Of a stretch of DNA of 64,000 bases, positions 26,891 to 35,514 are shown piece after piece (within the stretch, counting starts at the first letter, position 1; the number at the start of each line of letters is the position of its first letter). The position numbers were made by a program, and so were the translations under genes. The notes beneath the pieces were generated by a model. It saw only the letters and a list, made by a program, of their open reading frames with translations. It had not been told where the DNA came from and did no database searches. The stretch is from Gammaproteobacteria bacterium (GTDB lineage Bacteria; Pseudomonadota; Gammaproteobacteria; Coxiellales; Coxiellaceae), in NCBI GenBank assembly GCA_030425685.1, contig JAUIAD010000012.1:34768-98767 (forward strand), written 5' to 3'.

Positions 26891-27056
26891 TACAAAGAGG
26901 TGGCTACACTAGCAGCCTCTACCGAGATATACGTTGTTGCAAAGACTTTTGTTTTACAAAGAGCTTACAACAACGCTAGTCAAACCGCGGGTAACGACAC
27001 CCTTCTCCCTGGTATTCCACAGTATCCCATGCCCAATCAATCGCAATAACGTAATC

Positions 27057-30000
27057 CTAGTAAGCGGCTACCGGTTGACTACTTGAAGGAGGAAAATCTC
27101 CCATTCCCGACTCCCTAGCACAAGAGCTACTAACATCACAGGCTTGATAAAATCCACCCAGCTTAGTGCTAAGCTCAAAGAACAGCTTATAAGTGCGATC
27201 TTGCCTATCTACATTATCCGGATCAGATATGCTCCTAAAATAACTACTGACTATATGCTGCAACATTCCAATTTGTTTGATAGTAAGTTTATTACTATCT
27301 CCACCAGAAGTGAAAACCGCACTATACCAGTCAAAAATTGCCTTCACCCAATCATTCCTATCAGCATCCGTAATTGCATCAATAGCCTTATGGTACGCGA
27401 GAAGTTTGTAATCACTTACAGCTACAACTTCACGTTTATCTATGTGAGGAGCGCCTTTTAGATCATCTGGATCAAGAGCTTCTGCTCTTTTAGCAGGTAA
27501 AGATCGAGAGTCTGCAGAGTGTCCATCATCTGGACTCGAGACAGACACACCCACGCCCGTAGCAACATCAGCACCACCAGAGCTTGGCTGTGCTTTGCTC
27601 TCTTGGTCTGGCGACAAAGGTTTAGCTTGTATGCCAGTATCAACACCTGCAGCAACAAAAGCATCAGCAGCAGTAGCAGTAGCAGTAGCAGTAGCAGTAG
27701 CAGTAGCATTAAATTCGTGCCACGCACTTTCTAAAGTTGCAAGACTAAACTGCGCATCACCCTTCTCCGAGTCATGCTCTAGCTTTAACAAAGCTAACAA
27801 TATGCCGCCTGATTTAGTAGTGTTTCCAAAAGCGTTCTTGGCTGAGGAAGGATTAATGGTGGTAAGAAACATAAAAATTTCTTTATATTTAGCTTGCGAC
27901 TCTCCTTTATTAATCATATTAATAAGTTTCTTAATTGAAGGCGCCAACCAATCAGTAGAACTACGACCCCAAACTTTAGAGTGCTTGGCATACCAACATA
28001 GCACTGCCTTTTCTAACAGCTCACCACTAAACTTGTCCGCTTTAAAGTCAATGTCCCCTGACGCAAATAAACTTGGGTCAAAGTATTTCAATTTAGGTGG
28101 CGTCTCAGAGACAAGCCAACCAAACCCACGAATAGATTCTAATTTAGCTGCTGTCGTGACAGACACAGACTGACGAAACCTACAATCGCGCTTCTCAATG
28201 ATATCTCGTAAATGGTCATCTAGATCTCTCGCTTGAGCAGGTGTTAATACGGTTCGTTCCTCAGCAACCCCCAATAATTGACATAAAAAAGGCCGCAAAC
28301 GAGCTGTTACATGCATAGGATTAAGCATTTGTGTTTGTTCATCTTCCCACATATAGTCTAAAACTTTTTCGGCAAGATCAAAGATAGCTTGCGTGACTGT
28401 TTTTGCAGCGGTATTAAAATCCATCGAAGAACTTTTAAGCATGTTTACAAAACGTTCTTTAAAACTTTTCAACTCATTTGTTAAAGCTATGCGCTCAGCA
28501 TAGCTAAAATGATAGTCATATTTATCAAGACCAATAGAACTCTTAGACTGAACACTCTTAGACTCTGGCAGCAGAGTATCAATCAACTGTATGACAGAAT
28601 CTAATTTGCGCTTTACAACACCTCTCGCCGGAATTGGATAACAAGCACTCATTTCAGTATTGATAAACTTACAAAAATGGTCATTCGCCCCATCAAAGGT
28701 TGATAGTTTAATAAGAACATTGCGGATACTATTATAATGCTCAACATCCTGTGGAATCATTCGTAAAAAACTACCAATGTCAGGCTGACGCAATTTACGA
28801 AACTCTTCTATAATAACCTTAAAAATAGGGATATTTGCACTAAGCACACGATTCAAAAATTTAACAGCATTTTGCTGATAAAACTTTTGATAAAACTCAC
28901 GCTGCTCTGCTTGACTCATCCCTTCATAGATAGTACTAACTGACTTCGTTGATAAAAATTGATGAATAACAACGTCAAATTTACCTAAATCACTTAACTC
29001 TTGAATTTCAGCCACCTTGAGAAAATTACGATAGAAACAAGCTATCAACCCACCCGCTTCCTCACTGCTTAACAAACCAAACAATATACTTTTCAGTTGT
29101 TGCAAGCGTTCATTTCCGTCTTTACCTAAAGAATGATAAAGAGTATTAAAAACGGCCGGTGATAACTTTTCTCTAAGATATTTTTCCAGTGGTTTTGAAG
29201 CTTCACTCACTTTAGCTTCTACAGCATCACTCCAAGCATCTACTGTTTTAAACTCCTGGATTTCACCCAACTGTGCTTCAGAAACTGTAGTGACAACTCT
29301 AGTCGTGATATCAATTTGATGAGGTAAGCTATGAATCAAATCAACAACCTTGCTTCTTGCCCCATTAACATCAAGCGGCGGCGCTTGATCTTTTGCATCC
29401 TGTTGATCGGGATCAGCTGCAAAAAACTTGTTATTAAACGCACTAAAATTTTGATCCATCAATGCTTGTTGATTAAATTCAATATGCCCGTGATCAAAAG
29501 ACAATATTGAATCAAGCTCCTTCTCTAACCCAAGCACATTATAAAGCGTTGCCGCAGCATAAAAACCCACTTCTTGCGCATTTTCAGTTTGCTTAACACA
29601 AGCGTCACGATAATCACAACCAGGGAATGCGAATGAAAAGAATTTTTGTAGCACTTGCCTATTTTCCATCACGCCCATGGGGTCAACCGTACGCACAAAG
29701 ATTTGCCCTTGTGCATTTCTACTTATAAAATAAGGTATATTGCCCACGCCTTTTAAATTTAATAAGCCATAATAAACCGCCTTACCAGCAAGCTCAGGAT
29801 CAGCGGATACTAAACCTAGTCTTTCAACAAACTTTCTAAAGTTTCCGTAATCAATATCATGCGTATGAGAAGGATCTACCACAATATCATCATCTGACAT
29901 TTTAAATTGTTGAAAAATACTATCATCACTTTTAACAGGGTAAAATTCTTGCACGAATACTGAAACATCACTAGGCATTTTAAAATGCGACACCTTCAAA

Positions 30001-33000
30001 GGTTTTTTAGGTTGTGCACTTACATCAGCACTAGCTTGTTGTCGCTTTTGCTCAGCTTCTTTATCAGCTTGATCCGCAGTTAAAGGCGCCAAAGATTTTT
30101 TCTTAAATCGCTCGAGTATTTTCTTTTGACCGGAAGACAAACTCTCTTCAATATGCTTTTCATCAAACACATCAATACACTCATCTTGATCCAAATAAAC
30201 CTTCATAAAGTCAATAGAAAAGCCTTCTCTCAATTCTTTATACTGACTTTGCAAGTCTGTATAACTTGAAAGAAACTCACTGCAACCCTGCCAAAAGAAA
30301 CGTCGACTAAATAACCAATTAAAAAATCCTCCGGGCGAATACGTATTTTTGCCAACGCCGTTAGCAAACCCCTCATTAGTAAGCAGGCTAACAACTTCCG
30401 TTAAATCTTCTCGGTCTATCGCCGCCATAAGCTTATTATAAGCTAACAATTCAGTAGCTGGCATTTTATTGCCCCAAGGGATAAAGCCAAGGGCATAGTT
30501 CTTTTTAGATTGGTAGGAGCCATTAACCCACTGTACTTTATCAGCAGCATAGTGCTTCAAAGCCTCTTTTAAATCACGCAGCATAGCTGCTTTTTGATCG
30601 TGGATATTACGCATTATATGACGCTTAAATAACGGCTTCGGTTTAGAGGCTTGAAAAGATTGGATCGCAGCAGGGTCTTGTTTAAATTCACGCTCAGCAA
30701 GACTAGTAGCATTTAGCACAGAAGGTTCAACAAATTTACTAAAAAAGCTCTTCTTCTTAACTGGAGTAATTTTAGCAATTATTAGTTCACAAAAACCCGT
30801 GATCTTTTCATGATAAATTTCATTCATTTCCTTTAGGTCAATGCGAGATAACAGATTACGCCACAAATAAACATTTAAGTACGGCGCTGCACCTTTAAAA
30901 AGTTTGTCAAAACCATCAAATATTTCTTCAGAAGTTAAATCACTTATCAACAATTGGTCCAGGTCAAAGGTACTGTGTATATAAGCAGAGAAGTATGTTT
31001 TCATACCGCCATTATCATTAAACTTTTTCTCAATATACTGTTCGGCCTCTAAATCATAAAGAAACTCTCTATTGAACTGATAGTCAGGGCGAACATCTTC
31101 ACCGACCCACTCTCTTAGCTGCTCTCTTTGCGATCGAGTAATTCCTATATAATGCTGCTCTAGAATGCGCCTATCTGGATGCTCTGTATCAGGCTCATGC
31201 AAGACTTTCTTGCAGATAATTTCATAGGTCTCTTCACTATTATCAAAGTTCTTCAAGCGATGAATAATAGTATATCCATCAACTTTGTTTGCTGCCTGTT
31301 GCCAAAGCGCTCTAGCAAATCTAATAGATTGCTTACTTAAGCTACCATCACCGACAAACTTAGCCAAGAAATAAAGCCATAGTTCTGCTTCACGATCCTG
31401 TGGGGCAGCCTTAAAATCAAGTTCAAATAGCTTTACTAAACTGCTTATAACCCCATCAAGCATATCATCATTGTCAATCTTAGACAGTGATGTTGTGATT
31501 TCCTGTATTAGTTTGGCAACCCACTGACATTCATTATGCTCACTGCTGAATCTGCGTCCAATAGTCAAGTCCATCCTAACGCTTTTAATTAACTCAAGGG
31601 AGATGTTTGTAAATGAACAGCCCTTCTTTTTTAAAGATTCATTTTCTTGCAAGAATGCTAGATGTCGTTCACTTTCTCTTAAGCGATAATATACAGCACC
31701 AATATCACCCTCTTTCTCATCTGGACTAAAAAATAGATGGCCGCCAGCAAATGAATCCAACATCACTGCTGCTGTAGACCAATCTTTAGCGGCTTCATTT
31801 AATTTACGTACCTGGGATTCAGTTAACTTAAACGTTGGGTTTATCTGCAAGAAGTTATCAAGTAAATGAATTCCTTGCCAGGTTGAAAACCAAATTGGAT
31901 CTAACTGTAGAATCCATGGTAGTACACTAGCTTTTTTTGAATTTTTTTTGTTGAATTCAACCAAACCTTCAAGGTATTCGTCTAGGCGCTTCTTAAACTT
32001 ATCAGAAAATTCAAGTTGATCCTGGTTGAGCTCTTTGAAAGATTCAATAGCTTGGCCCATACGTTGATAACTTTCTGTAAGTATCTCTACAATACTGATT
32101 GCCGTAGACCAATAATTTTTAGCCTTACATTCTCTAAACACTTTATTGAATAAAAGAACCAAACCTGGTGAAAATTCAAAATTTGGTTTATGCTGCAAAA
32201 GCGAGCGTAGCAAAGTCATCCCTTGTCGCGTTGAAAACCATAGTGGGTCTAAAGTTAATATCAATAACTCATCATTAATGTGACTTGAATCTGCATCGTC
32301 CTTTTGCTCTTTATCAGATCTACTATTTACTAAAGCAAGGTTCTTCTGCAGAAGATATTGAAAGTTAAGTGCCAACAAAGCCCTATCCTGGTTGGATTCA
32401 GCAAAAGAGTAGATGCTATCATTGACACTAGCTACAAGTTGATAACTTTCTGTAAGTATCTCTACAATACTGCTTGCGGTAGACCAATCATTTTCAGCCT
32501 TACATTCTCTAATCACTGTATTGAATAAAAGAACCAAACCTGGTGAAAATTCAAAATTTGGTTTATGCTGCAAAAGCGAGCGTAGCGAAGTCATCCCTTG
32601 TCGCGTTGAAAACCATAGTGGGTCTAAAGTTAATATCAATAACTCATCATTAATGTGACTTGAATCTGCATCGCCCTTTTGCTCTTTATCAGATCTACTA
32701 TTTACTAAAACAAGGTTCTTCTGCAGAAGATATTGAAACTTAAGTGCCAACCAAGCCCTATCCGGGTTGGATTCAGCAAAAGAGTAGATACTATCATAGA
32801 CACTAGCTACAAGTTGATTATCTCTGAGAAATAACCCGTCCCCATCAAATTCGAAATTTAATACCGTCTGCCAAAATGCAATAAGGCGTTTTAAGTAAGG
32901 AATATTATACTCAACATCCGCATCAATCTGATCTATAATTGCTGGCGGCAAAGTTTCTAGCGTTATATTTTCAGGCTCATTCTTTAACTCTTTTAGACAT

Positions 33001-33254
33001 TCTGTTTGTTTACTAAGTATTGACGCAAACAGTTTCGCTGTTGCTATTATTGCCGGATCACTAGCATTATCCACTCCGCAAAAAAGCTCAAGCCAAGGGC
33101 GAATAAATAGCTCTTTCTGTTCAGATACCTTATTTTCTAGGTAAAGATTAACCGCTTGTTCTAATTGCTCGGGTAATACTGATCTATCCTTATTCTTTCT
33201 CTCTGCTACTGCTGCCCCTGAAGCATTTGTTACTGGCTTTGTAGTTTTTCGCAT
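27057..33254 (-). CDS. Giant cytoplasmic protein of unknown function, putative effector
   Basis: I do not recognise this 2065-residue protein as a whole. It lacks a signal peptide and membrane segments and looks mostly helical. Residues about 146-397 are a recent tandem duplication of a 125-residue unit containing LDPLWFSTRQGM; a weaker third LDPIWFSTWQGI occurs near residue 450. Around 1150-1240 the pattern YFIS...VDPMG...KQTEN...VGFYAAATL resembles the core of clan CE (Ulp1/YopJ) cysteine peptidases. However, His is replaced by Tyr1175 and Cys by Val1229, while Asp1191 and Gln1222 remain. Near residue 1855 a hexanucleotide repeat encodes Ala-Thr pairs, followed by a Ser/Gly/Asp-rich linker. 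ATG 33254 has GAGG upstream. Size, lack of export signal and context suggest an effector, but this is a guess. Confidence 0.75.
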   Translation of the reverse strand: MRKTTKPVTNASGAAVAERKNKDRSVLPEQLEQAVNLYLENKVSEQKELFIRPWLELFCGVDNASDPAIIATAKLFASILSKQTECLKELKNEPENITLETLPPAIIDQIDADVEYNIPYLKRLIAFWQTVLNFEFDGDGLFLRDNQLVASVYDSIYSFAESNPDRAWLALKFQYLLQKNLVLVNSRSDKEQKGDADSSHINDELLILTLDPLWFSTRQGMTSLRSLLQHKPNFEFSPGLVLLFNTVIRECKAENDWSTASSIVEILTESYQLVASVNDSIYSFAESNQDRALLALNFQYLLQKNLALVNSRSDKEQKDDADSSHINDELLILTLDPLWFSTRQGMTLLRSLLQHKPNFEFSPGLVLLFNKVFRECKAKNYWSTAISIVEILTESYQRMGQAIESFKELNQDQLEFSDKFKKRLDEYLEGLVEFNKKNSKKASVLPWILQLDPIWFSTWQGIHLLDNFLQINPTFKLTESQVRKLNEAAKDWSTAAVMLDSFAGGHLFFSPDEKEGDIGAVYYRLRESERHLAFLQENESLKKKGCSFTNISLELIKSVRMDLTIGRRFSSEHNECQWVAKLIQEITTSLSKIDNDDMLDGVISSLVKLFELDFKAAPQDREAELWLYFLAKFVGDGSLSKQSIRFARALWQQAANKVDGYTIIHRLKNFDNSEETYEIICKKVLHEPDTEHPDRRILEQHYIGITRSQREQLREWVGEDVRPDYQFNREFLYDLEAEQYIEKKFNDNGGMKTYFSAYIHSTFDLDQLLISDLTSEEIFDGFDKLFKGAAPYLNVYLWRNLLSRIDLKEMNEIYHEKITGFCELIIAKITPVKKKSFFSKFVEPSVLNATSLAEREFKQDPAAIQSFQASKPKPLFKRHIMRNIHDQKAAMLRDLKEALKHYAADKVQWVNGSYQSKKNYALGFIPWGNKMPATELLAYNKLMAAIDREDLTEVVSLLTNEGFANGVGKNTYSPGGFFNWLFSRRFFWQGCSEFLSSYTDLQSQYKELREGFSIDFMKVYLDQDECIDVFDEKHIEESLSSGQKKILERFKKKSLAPLTADQADKEAEQKRQQASADVSAQPKKPLKVSHFKMPSDVSVFVQEFYPVKSDDSIFQQFKMSDDDIVVDPSHTHDIDYGNFRKFVERLGLVSADPELAGKAVYYGLLNLKGVGNIPYFISRNAQGQIFVRTVDPMGVMENRQVLQKFFSFAFPGCDYRDACVKQTENAQEVGFYAAATLYNVLGLEKELDSILSFDHGHIEFNQQALMDQNFSAFNNKFFAADPDQQDAKDQAPPLDVNGARSKVVDLIHSLPHQIDITTRVVTTVSEAQLGEIQEFKTVDAWSDAVEAKVSEASKPLEKYLREKLSPAVFNTLYHSLGKDGNERLQQLKSILFGLLSSEEAGGLIACFYRNFLKVAEIQELSDLGKFDVVIHQFLSTKSVSTIYEGMSQAEQREFYQKFYQQNAVKFLNRVLSANIPIFKVIIEEFRKLRQPDIGSFLRMIPQDVEHYNSIRNVLIKLSTFDGANDHFCKFINTEMSACYPIPARGVVKRKLDSVIQLIDTLLPESKSVQSKSSIGLDKYDYHFSYAERIALTNELKSFKERFVNMLKSSSMDFNTAAKTVTQAIFDLAEKVLDYMWEDEQTQMLNPMHVTARLRPFLCQLLGVAEERTVLTPAQARDLDDHLRDIIEKRDCRFRQSVSVTTAAKLESIRGFGWLVSETPPKLKYFDPSLFASGDIDFKADKFSGELLEKAVLCWYAKHSKVWGRSSTDWLAPSIKKLINMINKGESQAKYKEIFMFLTTINPSSAKNAFGNTTKSGGILLALLKLEHDSEKGDAQFSLATLESAWHEFNATATATATATATAADAFVAAGVDTGIQAKPLSPDQESKAQPSSGGADVATGVGVSVSSPDDGHSADSRSLPAKRAEALDPDDLKGAPHIDKREVVAVSDYKLLAYHKAIDAITDADRNDWVKAIFDWYSAVFTSGGDSNKLTIKQIGMLQHIVSSYFRSISDPDNVDRQDRTYKLFFELSTKLGGFYQACDVSSSCARESGMGDFPPSSSQPVAAY
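27669..27704. repeat. Hexanucleotide tandem repeat in the giant gene
   Basis: Six perfect copies of AGCAGT encode alternating Ala-Thr residues on the minus strand, with partial copies on both sides. Length changes would stay in frame. Confidence 0.95.
32063..32818. repeat. 375-bp tandem duplication inside the giant gene
   Basis: The segment beginning GTTGATAACTTTCTG at 32063 is repeated from 32438, an offset of 375 bp (125 codons), with only scattered substitutions. The second copy ends near 32818. The low divergence indicates a recent in-frame duplication. Confidence 0.93.
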
Positions 33255-33507
33255 CTAATATTCCTCATCTAATTCTTCTTAACAGAAAAATCTATTGGAT
33301 CCGAGTTAAAATATCAACAAAAGAGATTAAAATAAGACAGTATTAATGAGAAAAATTACCCATTGCAATTCAAAATATTAAGGAAAAATTATCCTGAATA
33401 TTATAAAAACAAAATAGGTCTATAGCTCCTACTCAACCTTAAGAATATAATAATAATACAAAACGTTATCAATCAGCTAAGCTTAATTCTTTAAAGAAAA
33501 TAAATAC

Positions 33508-34278
33508 TCACGATAGTAAACAAAACACCTCCTGCTCGACCCATTCTTGCAAGGTACCGGCAACCCAATGCACAACTTCATCCTCACTAAAATAATCAAA
33601 CATCGTTTCACAAGCCAAGGCAAAGCATTTACCCTGCTGAAATAACTGCAGCAAGTGCCGTTGCTCTTGAGATACCGTGCAAAAGTGCGCGCTATTATCG
33701 TAACGCCACAGCATATGAAACTGCGGCTCATCCAAAAGCACTGCGTCTATATCGTCACCGTTTTCATTATTATGTTGCCAACGCGCGAGGGTATTATATT
33801 GGCATGAAATAATATTAACGGAGGGATGCAAATTTAAAACCATCTCTGGCCATGATTCGGGTGGCACCGCCGCAAGGTCTGCCATGGTAAACATTGGCAC
33901 GTCTGGCGCTGTTAATGCCTGCCCCAAAGTCCACTCAAATTTAGCCAACTCAACAAAGCTACGATGACAGCCATCGGTATTTTTTAAAAAGCTCGCTAAG
34001 TGTTTACCCACGCTATTAACAGAAAAATGGTGCGACGGAAACGTGCGTAGATAACTGCGTATCATCGCTGCAAAGGCTTTTTCGCCCATCACTTGACACA
34101 ATACAGAATAATCGTCCTGCAATATATCAATTAAACGTAAATAATAACCATTACGATAGACTAATAAACGCTCTTCAACATCCATATTCGCCGGTTTTAC
34201 AATGGCATCAAAGACCCTTTTATCTTCAGCAAGCACAAAGGCTTGCATTTTTTCTTGCAATTCACGTAATTGATTCAT
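33508..34278 (-). CDS. DUF2063-family partner protein (BufC/HvfC-like)
   Basis: The 256-residue protein matches the DUF2063 family: an N-terminal ~95-residue domain with LRELQEKMQAFVL, YRNGYYLRLIDILQDDY and MIRSYLRTFPSHHFSVN, then a variable C-terminal part. In bufferin-type operons such proteins accompany the DUF692 iron enzyme, probably as a peptide-binding or recruitment subunit. Its ATG overlaps the stop of the DUF692 gene by one base (TAATG). It is the last gene of the operon. Confidence 0.87.
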   Translation of the reverse strand: MNQLRELQEKMQAFVLAEDKRVFDAIVKPANMDVEERLLVYRNGYYLRLIDILQDDYSVLCQVMGEKAFAAMIRSYLRTFPSHHFSVNSVGKHLASFLKNTDGCHRSFVELAKFEWTLGQALTAPDVPMFTMADLAAVPPESWPEMVLNLHPSVNIISCQYNTLARWQHNNENGDDIDAVLLDEPQFHMLWRYDNSAHFCTVSQEQRHLLQLFQQGKCFALACETMFDYFSEDEVVHWVAGTLQEWVEQEVFCLLS

Positions 34279-35159
34279 TAAGCGAGCTCACATTCCTTGT
34301 TTATTGATTTTATTTTTTTAGCATGAATTTTTTTGGCTTGCTTTAACTCTTGTAGCAACTGAGCTAAATCAGGGATATTGGCATCGCGCTCTATCAATGT
34401 TGCGGCTGTAGGAAAACGCTCAACTGCCGCGGCATAAAGATCCCATACCGAGGGGATAATACCACTATCATGCGTATCTACAAGATGCGTGCCGCAATTA
34501 TCGTGACCTGCGATATGAAATTGCCTTACTTTTTCAACGGGAATATAGTGCAAATAAGTCAGTGGATCGAAATTGTGATTAAAGGCATTGACGTAAATAT
34601 TATTAAGATCGAGCAAAATATCACAGCCAGATTTTTCCGCCACCTCGGTGATGAATTCCCATTCGCTCATTTCAGAAGCTTTATACGTGATATAGCTAGA
34701 CACATTTTCCAGTAAGATTTTTCGCCCTAATAAATTTTGCACCTTTTTAACCCGTGTAACAACATGGCGAATTGATTCTTGTGTATGCGGTAGTGGCATT
34801 AAGTCATGAATATTAACTCCATTGACACCTGTCCAACACAGATGATCAGAAATCCACAAAGGATTAATACGCTCACTTAGTTTTTTTAATCGATTCAAAT
34901 AGTCCTTATCCAAATCATCACAGGAGCCTATCGACAACGATACGCCATGCATGGCAACAGGAAATCTTTCACAAATCTTATCTAAATAATAAAAAGCGGG
35001 ACCGCCCTCGCCCATAAAATCTTCAGAAATAATCTCAAACCAGTCAACCGCAGGTTTGGTATTGATAACAGCTTCATAATGACAAGGTCGCAGACCAATG
35101 CCAAAGCCACTATAGTGTTGTCTAGCGTTATTTTGCTCCGTAAAATCCTGCTTCGACAT
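34278..35159 (-). CDS. DUF692 multinuclear non-haem iron enzyme (BufB/MbnB-like)
   Basis: The 293-residue TIM-barrel protein contains the family markers GFGIGLRPCHY, ISEDFMGEGG, MHGVSLSIGS, SDHLCWTG, LLENVSSY, LLDLNNIYVNAFNH and FHIAGH, with the conserved His, Asp, Asn and Glu metal ligands. Characterised members oxidise cysteines of small precursor peptides (MbnB to oxazolone/thioamide, BufB to thiooxazole), often for copper handling. It is coupled to DUF2063 downstream and follows a 70-residue peptide gene separated by a terminator. That peptide has just one Cys, in its lipobox, so the real substrate is uncertain. Confidence 0.9.
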   Translation of the reverse strand: MSKQDFTEQNNARQHYSGFGIGLRPCHYEAVINTKPAVDWFEIISEDFMGEGGPAFYYLDKICERFPVAMHGVSLSIGSCDDLDKDYLNRLKKLSERINPLWISDHLCWTGVNGVNIHDLMPLPHTQESIRHVVTRVKKVQNLLGRKILLENVSSYITYKASEMSEWEFITEVAEKSGCDILLDLNNIYVNAFNHNFDPLTYLHYIPVEKVRQFHIAGHDNCGTHLVDTHDSGIIPSVWDLYAAAVERFPTAATLIERDANIPDLAQLLQELKQAKKIHAKKIKSINKECELA

Positions 35160-35180
35160 ACTCTCTTTTTACTCCCTAAA

Positions 35181-35218
35181 AAAAAACCGAGCATGGAAAA
35201 TAACATACTCGGTTTTTT
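35181..35218 (-). terminator. Terminator/attenuator between the peptide gene and the DUF692 gene
   Basis: ACCGAG and CTCGGT form the stem core (extended imperfectly by ATG/CAT), with an A-run on one side and a T-run on the other, so it reads as an intrinsic terminator on both strands. It lies 21 bp after the small peptide gene stop and 21 bp before the DUF692 start. Partial read-through would give much more peptide mRNA than enzyme mRNA. Confidence 0.85.
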
Positions 35219-35239
35219 AATCATTATCACATTGTGCTA

Positions 35240-35452
35240 TTAATGCTTATTGTTGTAACCATTTTTAGCATTTTTATGCTTCATATGACCGTTAGTGCTA
35301 CCTTTTCCTAATTTACTGCTGTAACCGGATTGATAACTTGATTGATCGCCGTTCATGGCAGATTTGCCGTCAGCTGGATGGTGTTGAGCACACCCGGATA
35401 ATGCGAAAGCTGCAGCCACTGCTGATGCAATTACGATACCTTTTTTGCTCAT
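35240..35452 (-). CDS. Small lipoprotein-like peptide, possible substrate of the DUF692 system
   Basis: The 70-residue product starts with a short lipoprotein-type signal: MSKKG, a hydrophobic Ala/Val stretch and the lipobox LSGC at residues 18-21. The remaining ~49 residues are hydrophilic and rich in Gly, Asn, Lys, His, Ser and Tyr, and contain no Cys. Bufferin precursors (DUF2282) normally have conserved cysteines after the leader; here the lipobox Cys is the only one. The gene has the position of a precursor: first in the operon and followed by a partial terminator. It could also be an unrelated small His-rich lipoprotein. Confidence 0.75.
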   Translation of the reverse strand: MSKKGIVIASAVAAAFALSGCAQHHPADGKSAMNGDQSSYQSGYSSKLGKGSTNGHMKHKNAKNGYNNKH

Positions 35453-35514
35453 GTTCTATTCCTTACTTTGTTTTTAACGAAAATACCTACACAAAAATGG
35501 TAGAGTTAAACGTA

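Larger units (their letters stand above)
26282..27056. other. 775-bp intergenic region with tandem PmrA-like boxes and three palindromes
   Basis: It contains an AT-rich block with four TTAAT units (26459-26495) and three copies of the dispersed palindrome (26733, 26799, 26872). Open frames on both strands (about 90 codons) run through the repeats and are not convincing genes. A short frame continues for 25 codons after the stop of the giant gene at 27057, without apparent meaning. Confidence 0.7.

Noticed and set aside
26982..27056. An in-frame 25-codon continuation after the stop of the giant gene, suggesting a premature stop.
   Set aside because: The extension is short, ends in another stop and contains nothing recognisable; chance is the simpler explanation.
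33300..33400. A possible PmrA-like box upstream of the giant gene (TTAAT-N6-TTATT on the minus strand).
   Set aside because: The second half has a mismatch and no -10 hexamer follows at the 10-nt distance seen at the better sites.
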